A stretch of DNA of 64,000 nucleotides from Streptomyces sp. NBC_01775 (GTDB lineage Bacteria > Actinomycetota > Actinomycetes > Streptomycetales > Streptomycetaceae): positions 8,308,001-8,372,000 of the forward strand of contig NZ_CP109104.1 of assembly GCF_035917675.1 (NCBI RefSeq), written 5' to 3'. Made by a program: the position numbers and the translations under genes. Position 1 is the first letter of the stretch; each line of letters begins with the position of its first letter. The notes beneath the pieces are model-generated. The model did not search any database. It was not told the origin of the DNA and saw only the letters and a program-made list of their open reading frames with translations. This document shows positions 45,357 through 54,555 of the stretch, piece by piece.

Positions 45357-46745
45357 TCACATCGCTTCGCGGCTGATCGGATAGGGGTTGGGCTCGATCT
45401 TCCGGGCCGACGGGCGACCCGGCTGTCGCAGGAAGACGGCGAGGAACGCGGAAGCGATCCCGATGCCCCCCGCGAGCGCGAAGGCACCCTCGTAGTCCCA
45501 CGCGGAGACGACGACCGCGCCCATGCCCGAGCCGAGCAGGCCCGAGATCAGCTTGGAGCTGTAGACCATGCCGTAGTTCGCGGCGTTGTGGTTCTCCCCG
45601 AAGAAGTCCGCGGTCATGGCGGCGAAGAGCGGGAAAATGGCGCCGCCGCCGAAGCCGGAGACCATCGAGCAGAACAGGAAGAACGGCATGTTGCCCATGG
45701 TTCCCGAGGCCAGCACGCCGAACTGGGCGCTGCCGAGGACCACGCAGACGATGATGAGCGTGTTCCGGCGCCCGTAGCGGTCGGATATCCAGCCGATGAC
45801 GCCGCGCCCCGTGCCGTTCACGATGGCCTTGAGCGACATGGCCGTGGCCACGATGCCGCCCGCGAAGCCCATGTCCTTGCCGAACGGCACCTGCATGGCG
45901 ATGCCGAAGATGTTGATACCCGCCGTGCACAGCAGGCAGAACCACATCATCCACAGCACCGGTGTCCTGGACGCCTCACGCGGGGTGAACTGCCTCACGG
46001 CCGGCGGGTTCTTCTCCAGGGCGCGGACGATCCGCGGGTCGTCCGACTTCTTGAGCGGGTCCGCGTGCGGCGGCCACCAGTTCTTCGGCGGGTCCCTGAA
46101 GAACCAGCCCGCCGAGGCGACCGTCACACAGCAGATGACGCCCACGAAGACCAGCACGCCCTCGTAGTTGCTCAGGTCCATGTAGCTGGTGAAGAGGAAG
46201 ACGAACGGCACGGAGCCGTACGCGAAACCGCCGTTGACCAGCCCTGTCTTACCGCCCTTCCGCTCCGGATACCACTTGCCGACCATGTTGACGCAGGTCG
46301 CGTAGACCATTCCGGCGCCGGTCCCGCTGAACGCGCCGAAGCCGAGGTAGGCCAGCATCACGTTCGGCGCGTACGCCAGTGACACATAGCCGATCAGGGT
46401 TCCGGCGGCGCCGAGCATCATCGCGTTGCGCGCCGGAAGTCTGCCGCTCTCGCGCAGCTGTCCGGCGGGGAAGGCCACAGCGGCCTGGAAGAAGACCCAC
46501 ACACCCATCAGCCAGAAGATGTGGCCGCTGCTCCAGGCGTGTGCGGTGTGGAGTGTGTCCTCGGCGGAGGTGAAGGCGTACTCGGACGAGCTGATGCCCA
46601 TCATCCCGATCCATGGGCAGAGCACCATCGCCCACCGAGGGCGGTTCATGATGTCGCGGTCGGTCTCACCGATGCGGTAGGTCCGGCCGTTGCGGTCGGT
46701 CACCTCCCGGTAGGGCACGGCCGTTGGAGCTGTAGTTGTTTTCAT
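45357..46745 (-). CDS. OFA-family oxalate/formate MFS transporter
   Basis: A 462-residue major facilitator with about 12 hydrophobic helices. The N-terminal cytoplasmic segment ends in NRPRWAMVLCPWIGMMGISSSEYAFTS, and the family features GVWVFFQAAVAFPAGQLRESG and WISDRYGRRNTL are present, resembling the OxlT-like OFA group. It probably imports oxalate, possibly in exchange for formate. It lies 215 bases downstream of the CoA-synthetase gene on the same strand. The start ATG at 46745 begins MKTTTAPTAVPYREV. Confidence 0.85.
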   Translation of the reverse strand: MKTTTAPTAVPYREVTDRNGRTYRIGETDRDIMNRPRWAMVLCPWIGMMGISSSEYAFTSAEDTLHTAHAWSSGHIFWLMGVWVFFQAAVAFPAGQLRESGRLPARNAMMLGAAGTLIGYVSLAYAPNVMLAYLGFGAFSGTGAGMVYATCVNMVGKWYPERKGGKTGLVNGGFAYGSVPFVFLFTSYMDLSNYEGVLVFVGVICCVTVASAGWFFRDPPKNWWPPHADPLKKSDDPRIVRALEKNPPAVRQFTPREASRTPVLWMMWFCLLCTAGINIFGIAMQVPFGKDMGFAGGIVATAMSLKAIVNGTGRGVIGWISDRYGRRNTLIIVCVVLGSAQFGVLASGTMGNMPFFLFCSMVSGFGGGAIFPLFAAMTADFFGENHNAANYGMVYSSKLISGLLGSGMGAVVVSAWDYEGAFALAGGIGIASAFLAVFLRQPGRPSARKIEPNPYPISREAM

Positions 46746-46893
46746 GCGATGCACCCCTTGTACGGAAGAGTCTGGCCAGCGCCCCCTGTCCCGATCTCCT
46801 GCTGTGGTGCGTTGTGCTCGCGGCGCGTACCCGATGTGTCGTGGGTTGCGGTGGGTTCGGCACCGCCGGTTCGCGCCGTGGTGGTTGCTCGCC

Positions 46894-46944
46894 GCTGCGG
46901 CGGAGAAGATTTCCGCTGCGGCGACGTGCTGCGGCGGAGAAGAT
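46894..46944. repeat. 17-bp direct repeat upstream of the transporter gene
   Basis: GCTGCGGCGGAGAAGAT occurs at 46894-46910 and again at 46928-46944; the core GCTGCGGCG is also found at 46915. The copies lie about 150 to 200 bases upstream of the transporter start, in the only sizeable gap of the decarboxylase-transferase-synthetase-transporter row. A protein-binding site is possible. Confidence 0.6.
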
Positions 46945-46960
46945 CTGCCGCCGCCTTCTG

Positions 46961-49105
46961 CTACAGCAGACCCGCGGCCCGGGCCCACCGGTACTTGGCG
47001 CCGAGGGCCGCCACCGGCTTCTCGGTCGTGTAGGGGTACGCGACGACGCCGCGCTCGAACAGGTAGGCGCACGCCTCCTCGACCTCGGTGTCACCGGCGA
47101 GCGAGGCCACCACCGGCTTGTGGATCCCCTTCTGCCTCGCCTCGGCCACCAGCCGGGCCGTCAGCTCGGCGAAGACCATCGGCGGGGTCACGATGGTGTG
47201 CCAGTAACCCAGCACCAGCGCGTGCACCCGGGGATCCTCCAGCCCGAGGCGGATGGTCGCCTCGTACGTGCTGGGCGGCTCGCCCCCGGTGATGTCGACG
47301 GGGTTGCCCGCGGCTCCGAAGGGTGGGATGTGGCGCCGGAACGCCTCGTCCAGATCCGGGGGGATCTCCATCAGGGACAGGCCGTTGTCGACGATCGCGT
47401 CCGAGAGCAGCACTCCCGAGCCGCCGGCGCCCGTGATGATGACGACGTTGTCACCCTGCGGCGCGGGCAGCACCGGCAGCGCCCGCGCGTACTCCAGCAT
47501 CTCGTTGAGGCCCGGGGCCCGGATGACGCCCGCCTGGCGCAGGATGTCGTCGTAGACCGCGTCGTCACCGGCCAGCGCCCCGGTGTGGGAGCCCGCCGCC
47601 TTGGCGCCCGCGCTGGTGCGGCCCGCCTTGAGGACGACGACCGGCTTCTTGCGTACGGTCTCGCGCGCCGCCGCCACGAAGGCGCGGCCGTCCTTGAGGT
47701 CCTCCAGGTGCATGGCGATGCACTCGGTGTGGGGGTCGTCGGCGAAGTAGGTGAGCAGGTCGTCCTCGTCCAGGTCCGACTTGTTGCCGAGCCCGACGAT
47801 CGCCGAGACACCCGTCTTCGTACTCCGTGCGAAGCCGAGGATGGCCATGCCGATGCCGCCCGACTGGGAAGTGAGCGCCACCCCGCCCTTGACGTCGTAG
47901 GGGGTGCAGAAGGTGGCGCACAGGTCGTACCAGGTCGAGTAGTAGCCGTAGATGTTCGGCCCGAGCAGGCGGACGCCGTACCGCTCGCCGATCTCCACGA
48001 TCTCTTCCTGGAGGGCGTGTTCGCCGGTCTCGGCGAAGCCGGAGGGGATCAGCACGGCGTTGGGTATCCCCTTCCTCCCGACGTCCTCCAGCGCGGCGGC
48101 GACGAACTTCGCGGGGATCGCGAAGACCGCTACATCCACCTCACCGGGCACATCCTTCACGGACTTGTACGCCTTCCGGCCGAGGATGTCATCGGCCTTG
48201 GGGTTCACCGGGTGGATATCTCCCGCAAAGCCCCCGTCGACGAGGTTGCGCATCACCGAATTGCCGATCTTTCCCGGCTCGTTGGAGGCGCCGATCACGG
48301 CCACGGAACTCGGCCGCATCAGCCGCCGCATCGAGGCCTGGATCTCCTCCTTGGCCCACTGCCGCCGCCGCACCGGCTCGCCCTCGGCCAGCAGGATCCG
48401 GATGTCGGCGGCCACCACGCCGCGCGCCGAGGCGAAGACGGGGTTGAGGTCGATCTCGGCGATCTCGGGAAAGTCGTGCGCGAGCCGCGAGACGGACACG
48501 ATCAGCCCGGCCAGCGCCTCGCGGCTGACGGCCTCGCCGCCACGCACGCCCCTGAGCATCTCGGCGGCCCGGATCCCGTCGAGCATGGACAGCGCGTCCG
48601 CCTCGCTCGCGGGGGCGAGCCGGAAGGTCACATCCTTGAGGACCTCGACCAGCACCCCGCCCAGACCGAAGGCGACCACCTTGCCGAAGGTCGGGTCGGT
48701 GACGGTGCCGATCAGCACCTCAAGTCCGGGCTCGGCCATCCGCTGGACCTGTACGCCCTGGATACGGGCTTCGGCGTCGTACGCCCGCGCGTTGCCCACG
48801 ATCGAGGTGAACGCCTCCCGCACCGCGGCCGTGCCGGCGACGCCCACCTGGACGCCGCCCGCCTCCGTCTTGTGCAGGATGTCGGGGGAGACGATCTTCA
48901 TGGCGACGGGGAAGCCGATCCGGTCGGCCAGCGCCACGGCCTCGTCCACCGTCTCCGCCAGGCCCTCCTCGGGCACCGGGATGCCGTAGGCGTCGGCGAC
49001 GGCCTTGCCCTCGGGTGCGGTGAGCGCCGTGCGCCCGGCCGCGCGGGCCGCCGCCAGCACGGCCCTGACCTCGGCCGCCGCCCCGCCTGCGTTCTGCTGC
49101 GCCAT
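46961..49105 (-). CDS. NDP-forming acyl-CoA synthetase (acetate-CoA ligase type, beta-alpha fusion)
   Basis: A 714-residue protein. An ATP-grasp domain comes first (about 15-230), then a CoA-binding Rossmann domain (about 270-365, VAVIGASNEPGKIGNSVMRNLV) and succinyl-CoA-ligase-like flavodoxin domains (about 400-700). GSHTGALAG, near residue 508, matches the segment that carries the phospho-histidine in ADP-forming acetyl-CoA synthetases. The substrate is not determinable. Next to frc and oxc, activation of oxalate or of a carboxylate that supplies CoA to the transferase is likely. Three bases separate it from frc. Confidence 0.85.
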   Translation of the reverse strand: MAQQNAGGAAAEVRAVLAAARAAGRTALTAPEGKAVADAYGIPVPEEGLAETVDEAVALADRIGFPVAMKIVSPDILHKTEAGGVQVGVAGTAAVREAFTSIVGNARAYDAEARIQGVQVQRMAEPGLEVLIGTVTDPTFGKVVAFGLGGVLVEVLKDVTFRLAPASEADALSMLDGIRAAEMLRGVRGGEAVSREALAGLIVSVSRLAHDFPEIAEIDLNPVFASARGVVAADIRILLAEGEPVRRRQWAKEEIQASMRRLMRPSSVAVIGASNEPGKIGNSVMRNLVDGGFAGDIHPVNPKADDILGRKAYKSVKDVPGEVDVAVFAIPAKFVAAALEDVGRKGIPNAVLIPSGFAETGEHALQEEIVEIGERYGVRLLGPNIYGYYSTWYDLCATFCTPYDVKGGVALTSQSGGIGMAILGFARSTKTGVSAIVGLGNKSDLDEDDLLTYFADDPHTECIAMHLEDLKDGRAFVAAARETVRKKPVVVLKAGRTSAGAKAAGSHTGALAGDDAVYDDILRQAGVIRAPGLNEMLEYARALPVLPAPQGDNVVIITGAGGSGVLLSDAIVDNGLSLMEIPPDLDEAFRRHIPPFGAAGNPVDITGGEPPSTYEATIRLGLEDPRVHALVLGYWHTIVTPPMVFAELTARLVAEARQKGIHKPVVASLAGDTEVEEACAYLFERGVVAYPYTTEKPVAALGAKYRWARAAGLL

Positions 49106-49108
49106 CGC

Positions 49109-50341
49109 TCAGATCACTCCGTCCGTCTTGAGCAGCTGGATTTCCTCGCCGGCGAGCCCGAGTTCGCCGGCGTACACCTCCTCGTTGTGCTCGCCCAGCA
49201 GCGGCGAGGAGGTGATCTCGACAGGGGAGTCGGAGAGCTTCATCGGGGATCCGACGGTGGTGAAGGTGCCCCGCCGCGGGTGCTCGACCTCGACGACCAT
49301 CCCGTTGTCCGCGAGGGACGCGTCCTCGACGATCTCCTTGGTGGACAGGATCGGGCCGCAGGGGATGTTGTGCGCGTTGAGCGCTTCGAGGACATCCCAC
49401 TTGGGGAGGGTCGCCGACCACTCCTCGATCAGCTGGAACATCTTGCCGAGCTTGGGCAGCCGCGCCTCGGGGGTGTTCCAGTCGGGATCGTCGGCGAGTT
49501 CGGGGCGGCCGATCAGCTGCGTCAGCGGCTCCCAGCCGACGGGCTGGACGATGACGTAGACGTAGTCGTTGGGCCCGCCGGGTGCGCACTTGACGGCCCA
49601 GCCGGGCTGGCCGCCGCCGGAGGCGTTGCCGGAGCGCGGCACCTCGTCGCTGAAGTCCTCATTCGGGTACTCCGCCAGCGGCCCGTGCGCCAAGCGCTGC
49701 TGGTCGCGCAGCTTGACGCGGCACAGGTTGAGCACCGCGTGCTGCATCGCGACGTTCACGCGCTGGCCGCGACCGGTGCGCTCGCGCTGGTAGAGCGCGG
49801 CCAGGATGCCCGCGACCGTGTGGACGCCGGTGCCCGAGTCGCCGATCTGCGCGCCCGTCGCCAGCGGCGGCCCGTCCTCGAAGCCCGTGGTCGACATCGA
49901 GCCGCCCATGGCCTGCGCCACGACCTCGTACGCCTTGAACTTGGTGTACGGGCCCTCGCCGAAGCCCTTGATCGAGGCGTAGACGATCCGCGGGTTGATC
50001 TCCTGGATGCGCTCCCAGGAGAAGCCCATACGGTCCACAGCGCCGGGGCCGAAGTTCTCCACCAGCACGTCGCTGCGCCGGATCAGCTCGGTCAGCAGCT
50101 CCTTGCCGCGCGGGGTCTTGGTGTTGAGGGTGATGCTGCGCTTGTTGCAGTTGAGCATCGTGAAGTAGAGCGAGTCGACGTCGGGCAGGTCGCGCAGCTG
50201 CTTGCGGGTGATGTCGCCGGTCGGTGCCTCCAGTTTGACGACGTCTGCGCCGAGCCAGGCCAGCAGCTGGGTGGCCGAGGGGCCCGACTGCACATGCGTC
50301 ATGTCGAGGACGCGTACGCCCTCAAGTGCCTTGCCGCTCAC
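49109..50341 (-). CDS. frc: Formyl-CoA:oxalate CoA-transferase
   Basis: A 410-residue class III CoA-transferase. It is closely similar over its length to Oxalobacter formyl-CoA transferase as I recall it: opening [35 protein letters not shown], catalytic Asp168 in [26 protein letters not shown], the flexible glycine loop SGGGQPGW, and [13 protein letters not shown]. It moves CoA from formyl-CoA to oxalate, yielding oxalyl-CoA and formate. It lies 11 bases after the ThDP enzyme gene and 3 bases before the acyl-CoA synthetase. Confidence 0.92.
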   Translation of the reverse strand: MSGKALEGVRVLDMTHVQSGPSATQLLAWLGADVVKLEAPTGDITRKQLRDLPDVDSLYFTMLNCNKRSITLNTKTPRGKELLTELIRRSDVLVENFGPGAVDRMGFSWERIQEINPRIVYASIKGFGEGPYTKFKAYEVVAQAMGGSMSTTGFEDGPPLATGAQIGDSGTGVHTVAGILAALYQRERTGRGQRVNVAMQHAVLNLCRVKLRDQQRLAHGPLAEYPNEDFSDEVPRSGNASGGGQPGWAVKCAPGGPNDYVYVIVQPVGWEPLTQLIGRPELADDPDWNTPEARLPKLGKMFQLIEEWSATLPKWDVLEALNAHNIPCGPILSTKEIVEDASLADNGMVVEVEHPRRGTFTTVGSPMKLSDSPVEITSSPLLGEHNEEVYAGELGLAGEEIQLLKTDGVI

Positions 50342-50352
50342 AGGGGTTCACC

Positions 50353-52047
50353 TCACTTGTACATCGTCTGGTTCATGGTTCCGGGGGCGTAGGCGTCCGG
50401 GTCGACCCAGACGTTGATCAGCGACGGCTTGCCGGAGGCGCGGGCGCGCTCCAGCGCGGGGCGGATCTGCGCCGGGTCGCGCACCTCCTCGCCGTGGCCG
50501 CCGAGCATCCGCGCGAACTGGTCGTACGGCACGTCCCCGAGGGTGTTGCCGAGCCGCTCGCGCTCCTCGCCGTACTTCGCGCGCTGGCCGTAACGGATCT
50601 GGTTCATCGAGGAGTTGTTGCCGACGATGCCGACGAAGGGCAGGTCGTAGCGCACGAGCGTCTCGAAGTCCCAGCCGGTCAGCGAGAAGGCGCCGTCACC
50701 GAACAGCGCGACGACCTCCGTGTCGGGCCTGGCCTGCTTGGCGGCCAGCACGAACGGCACCCCCACGCCGAGCGTCCCCAGCGGGCCGGGGTCCATCCAG
50801 TGCCCCGGCGAACGCGGCTGGACGACCTGCCCGGAGAAGGTGACGATGTCGCCGCCGTCGCCGATGTAGAGGGAATCCTCGGTGAGGAAGTCGTTGATCT
50901 CGCTGACCAGCCGGTACGGGTGGATGGGCGAGGCGTCCGAGCGCAGCTGCGGCAGCCGCTTCTCGGCCGCCGTGTGCTCGGCCGACCGCAGCTCCTCCAG
51001 CCATGCCCTGCGCTTGTCGGAGCCGCCGTTGAGGCGCCCGGAGGCGGCCTGGGTGACGGCGGCGAGCACCAGGTCGGCGGAGCCGACGATGCCCAGGTCG
51101 ATGTCGCGGTTCTTTCCCACCGTGCGGTAGTCCAGGTCGATCTGGACGACGGTCGCCTCGGGGGAGAGCCGCTTGCCGTAGCCCATCCGGAAGTCGAACG
51201 GGGTGCCGACGATGATGATGAGGTCGGCGTTGTTGAACGCGTAGCGGCGCGAGAGCTGGAAGTGGTGCGGATCGCCGGGCGGCAGGGTGCCGCGCCCCGC
51301 GCCGTTCATGTACGCGGGCACGTTCAGCGTCCGCACCAGGTCGCGGGCCGCGTCCGTCGCGCGGCACGTCCAGGTCTGGCTGCCCAGCAGGATGGCGGGC
51401 CGCTCGGCGTGCACGAGCAGGTCGGCAAGCTTCTCCACGGCCTCGGGGTCGCCGCTGTTGCGGGTGGAGGCGCGGTAGTGGCCCGCCTGCGGGACCCGGG
51501 CCCTGTCGCGGGGGACCTTGGCGTCCAGCACATCGCGGGGGATCTCCAGGAAGGAGGGCCCGGGGGCGCCGTGGTAGCACTCGCGGAAGGCCATGGAGAC
51601 CATGTCGGCGGCCCGTGCGGTGTCCGGCACCGTGGCGGCGAACTTGGTGATCGGCGCCATCATGTCCACGTGCGGCAGGTCCTGGAGCGAGCCCATCTTG
51701 TGCTGGGTGTGCGCCCCTTGGCCGCCGATCAGCAGCATCGGCGACTCGGCGCGGAAGGCGTTGGCGACACCGGTGACCGCGTCGGTCGTACCCGGCCCCG
51801 CCGTCACCACCGCGCAGCCGGGCTTCCCGGTGAGGCGGGCGTAGCCGTCGGCGGCGTGGGCCGCGACCTGTTCGTGGCGTACGTCGACCACCTCGATGCC
51901 CTCGTCGGCGCAGCCGTCGTAGATGTCGATGATGTGGCCGCCGCAGAGCGTGTAGATGACCTCGACGCCCTCGGCCTTGAGCGCCTTGGCGACCAGATGA
52001 CCGCCGGATATGTGGTCGTGGCTGGTGTCGTCGGTCGAGTCGGACAT
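50353..52047 (-). CDS. ThDP-dependent decarboxylase, probable oxalyl-CoA decarboxylase
   Basis: A 564-residue three-domain ThDP enzyme. The catalytic Glu59 is in VVDVRHEQVAAHAADGYAR, and the ThDP-Mg motif is LFGDGAFSLTGWDFETLVRYDLPFVGIVGNN. Next to frc and an OFA transporter, conversion of oxalyl-CoA to formyl-CoA and CO2 is the best reading. The N-terminal sequence (CGGHIIDIYDG) resembles acetolactate-synthase and 2-hydroxyacyl-CoA lyase types more than classical Oxalobacter Oxc, so the assignment rests partly on context. First gene of its operon, divergent from the SucC-like gene. Confidence 0.78.
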   Translation of the reverse strand: MSDSTDDTSHDHISGGHLVAKALKAEGVEVIYTLCGGHIIDIYDGCADEGIEVVDVRHEQVAAHAADGYARLTGKPGCAVVTAGPGTTDAVTGVANAFRAESPMLLIGGQGAHTQHKMGSLQDLPHVDMMAPITKFAATVPDTARAADMVSMAFRECYHGAPGPSFLEIPRDVLDAKVPRDRARVPQAGHYRASTRNSGDPEAVEKLADLLVHAERPAILLGSQTWTCRATDAARDLVRTLNVPAYMNGAGRGTLPPGDPHHFQLSRRYAFNNADLIIIVGTPFDFRMGYGKRLSPEATVVQIDLDYRTVGKNRDIDLGIVGSADLVLAAVTQAASGRLNGGSDKRRAWLEELRSAEHTAAEKRLPQLRSDASPIHPYRLVSEINDFLTEDSLYIGDGGDIVTFSGQVVQPRSPGHWMDPGPLGTLGVGVPFVLAAKQARPDTEVVALFGDGAFSLTGWDFETLVRYDLPFVGIVGNNSSMNQIRYGQRAKYGEERERLGNTLGDVPYDQFARMLGGHGEEVRDPAQIRPALERARASGKPSLINVWVDPDAYAPGTMNQTMYK

Positions 52048-52120
52048 GGCGCGATCGCCGTCCCTTCGTAGGGGGTTGGAGCCGGTGGGAGTGGGCGGTG
52101 GAGCACAGTGACGTAGATTG

Positions 52121-52144
52121 CATACAGTCGACGAATACTGTATG
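52121..52144. promoter_or_regulatory. Paired operator C in the divergent decarboxylase/ligase promoter
   Basis: CATACAGT (52121-52128) and ACTGTATG (52137-52144) form a perfect 8-bp inverted repeat with an 8-base spacer. Each arm contains the ACTGTA core of sites A and B, and the right arm repeats GAATACTGTAT of site A exactly. It lies 74 bases from the decarboxylase start and 80 bases from the SucC-like start, so it can control both. Confidence 0.7.
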
Positions 52145-52223
52145 AACTTGGTTATCCCGCATCACTCCGCTGATGTCCAGGGGGCGCGCAGCGATCGTCA
52201 CGAGGATCGTCGGAGGAGCACTG

Positions 52224-53432
52224 ATGGACCTTTACGAGCACCAGGCGAGGGCCCTGTTCGAGCGCTACGGGGTGCCCGTGCCCCCGGCCGAGGTCGCCGC
52301 CACCCCGCACGCGGCACGGGAGGCGGCGCTGCGGCTCGGCGCGGACGAGTACGGCGTTGTGGTCAAGGCGCAGGTCAAGACGGGCGGGCGGGGCAAGTCC
52401 GGCGGAGTCAGGCGCGCGGACGGAGCCGAGGCCGCCGAGCGGACTGCGCGTCAGATCCTCGGCATGGACATCAAGGGCCACACCGTCCGTTCGGTGATGC
52501 TGGCCCAGCCGGTCGCGATCGAGGACGAGTTCTATGTGTCCTACGTACTCGACCGGAACGCCGGCTGTTTCCTCGCCATCGCCTCGGCCGAGGGCGGCAT
52601 GGAGATCGAAGAGGTGGCGGCGGCCCGCCCCGAGGCCGTCGCGCGCGTCCCCGTCGACCCGGCCGAGGGTGTCACGGCCGGCACGGCGGCGCGGATCGCG
52701 GAAGCGGCCGGACTCCCGGCGGAGACGTTGCCAGTGCTCCAGCGGCTGTGGGCGGTGATGAAGGGTGAGGACGCGCTTCTCGTCGAGGTCAACCCCCTGG
52801 TCCGCACGGCGGACGGGCCGGTGCTCGCCCTCGACGGCAAGGTCACCCTCGATGACAACGCCCGCTTCCGGCAGACCCGTTGGGGAGAGGGGGCCAGCGA
52901 CGAGGCCGCCGACGAGGAACTGACCCCGCAGGAGGCCGAGGCCGCCGCCAAGGGGCTCAACTACGTCAAGCTCCAGGGCGAGGTCGGCATCATCGGCAAC
53001 GGCGCGGGGCTGGTCATGTCCACCCTGGACGTGGTCGCGGGGCGCGGCGCGCGGCCCGCCAACTTCCTGGACATCGGGGGAGGCGCCTCGGCCACGGTGA
53101 TGGCCGACGCGCTGTCCGTCGTCCTGTCCGACCCGGACGTACGGTCCGTCCTCGTCAACGTCTTCGGCGGCATCACCGCCTGCGACGCCGTCGCCGAGGG
53201 GATAGTCCTCGCCCTGGACCGCGTACGGCTGGACAAACCGCTGGTCGTCCGCCTGGACGGCAACAGCGCGGAGAAGGGCCGGGAGATCCTGCACGCGTGC
53301 GGCCACCCGTTGCTGGAGCAGCGGACCACCATGGACGACGCGGCCGAGTGCGCGGCGCGGTCGGCGACGGGCACGGGCCCGCCCGCCTCCGCCGGCCGCG
53401 TCCCGACTACGGCCGTGGCCCAGGCCGGCTGA
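52224..53432 (+). CDS. SucC-like ADP-forming CoA ligase beta subunit
   Basis: A 402-residue ATP-grasp subunit of the succinyl-CoA synthetase family: [43 protein letters not shown] and the CoA-ligase domain [17 protein letters not shown] with [17 protein letters not shown]. It pairs with the downstream SucD-like gene. It is likely a second copy dedicated to the island: candidate substrates are succinate (to regenerate succinyl-CoA for the transferase), oxalate or malate. The ATG follows GGAGGAG. Confidence 0.87.
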   Translation: MDLYEHQARALFERYGVPVPPAEVAATPHAAREAALRLGADEYGVVVKAQVKTGGRGKSGGVRRADGAEAAERTARQILGMDIKGHTVRSVMLAQPVAIEDEFYVSYVLDRNAGCFLAIASAEGGMEIEEVAAARPEAVARVPVDPAEGVTAGTAARIAEAAGLPAETLPVLQRLWAVMKGEDALLVEVNPLVRTADGPVLALDGKVTLDDNARFRQTRWGEGASDEAADEELTPQEAEAAAKGLNYVKLQGEVGIIGNGAGLVMSTLDVVAGRGARPANFLDIGGGASATVMADALSVVLSDPDVRSVLVNVFGGITACDAVAEGIVLALDRVRLDKPLVVRLDGNSAEKGREILHACGHPLLEQRTTMDDAAECAARSATGTGPPASAGRVPTTAVAQAG

Positions 53433-53449
53433 GGGAGGCGACGACCATC

Positions 53450-54328
53450 ATGGCGATATTCCTGACAGCGGCGAGCAAGGTCATCGTGCAGGGCATGACC
53501 GGCGCCGAGGGCCTCAAGCACACCCGCCGCATGCTCGCGGCGGGCACCGACGTCGTCGGCGGCGTCAACCCGCGCAAGGCGGGCAGCTCCGTCGACATCG
53601 ACGGCCGCCGCGTACCGGTGTTCGGCACGGTGCGCGAGGCGAAGGAGGCGACGGGTGCCGAGGTGTCCGTCCTCTTCGTGCCGCCCGCCTTCGCCAGGGC
53701 CGCGGCCCAGGAGGCGGCCGACGCGGGCATGGCCCTGGCCGTCGTCATCACCGAAGGCATCCCCGTCCACGACGCGGTGGCCCTCCGCGCGTACGCACGC
53801 GAGCGCGGCACCCGCGTCATCGGCCCCAACTGCCCCGGGCTGATCAGCCCCGGACGGTCCGTCGCCGGGATCATCCCGGCGGACATCGCCCCCGTGCCCG
53901 GGCGCGTCGGGCTCGTCTCCAAGTCGGGCACCCTCACCTACCAGCTCATGTACGAGCTGCGCGGCACCGGCTTCTCCTCCTGCGTCGGCATCGGCGGCGA
54001 TCCGGTCATCGGCACCAGCCACATCGACTGCCTCGCCGCCTTCGAGGCCGACCCGGAGACCGAACTCATCGTCATGATCGGAGAGATCGGCGGGGAGGCG
54101 GAGGAGCGCGCGGCCGAGTTCATCGCCACCGAGGTCGGCAAGCCCGTCATCGGCTACGTCGCGGGCTTCACCGCACCCGAGGGCAAGACGATGGGCCACG
54201 CCGGCGCGATCGTCTCCGGCTCCTCGGGCACGGCGCAGGCGAAGCGGGAGGCGCTGGAGGCAGCGGGAGTCGCGGTCGGCACGACGCCGACGGACACGGC
54301 CCGGCTCGTACTGGAGCGGCTCGGCTGA
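53450..54328 (+). CDS. SucD-like ADP-forming CoA ligase alpha subunit
   Basis: A 292-residue alpha subunit: [33 protein letters not shown] (CoA-binding), [28 protein letters not shown], and the phospho-histidine segment [13 protein letters not shown]. It transfers phosphate via His to the acid-CoA reaction. It starts 17 bases after its beta partner, with GGGAGG upstream. Confidence 0.88.
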   Translation: MAIFLTAASKVIVQGMTGAEGLKHTRRMLAAGTDVVGGVNPRKAGSSVDIDGRRVPVFGTVREAKEATGAEVSVLFVPPAFARAAAQEAADAGMALAVVITEGIPVHDAVALRAYARERGTRVIGPNCPGLISPGRSVAGIIPADIAPVPGRVGLVSKSGTLTYQLMYELRGTGFSSCVGIGGDPVIGTSHIDCLAAFEADPETELIVMIGEIGGEAEERAAEFIATEVGKPVIGYVAGFTAPEGKTMGHAGAIVSGSSGTAQAKREALEAAGVAVGTTPTDTARLVLERLG

Positions 54329-54406
54329 ACCGGCGGCCAGTGCCGGCCGCCGCCGGTACGTGCTCTTGCGTGGCGCGTCGGCCCCTGGTGTGTGCGCGTT
54401 CGCGAA

Positions 54407-54429
54407 CGGCGCGTCTCCGGGACGCGCCG
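54407..54429 (+). terminator. Hairpin after the CoA-ligase pair
   Basis: CGGCGCGTC (54407-54415) pairs with GACGCGCCG (54421-54429), a nine-base stem with a five-base loop, 78 bases after the SucD-like stop. A separate 10-bp palindrome, GTTCGCGAAC, precedes it. No gene is seen between 54329 and 54555. Confidence 0.45.
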
Positions 54430-54555
54430 GTGAGCAGCGCATACCCGTGACGCGCCCACAAGCAGAGCCTCTTTGTCGCGCGCCCGCGAACGGCGCACCC
54501 GCACCACGAACCCATGAACACCGCCCCGCACCTGCGACGAGAGCGGAGACAAGCG

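Noticed and set aside
46736..50392. A 1218-codon open frame on the plus strand over the acyl-CoA synthetase and frc genes
   Set aside because: It is antisense to two clearly recognised genes and its product is low-complexity Gly/Arg/Val/Asp without any motif.
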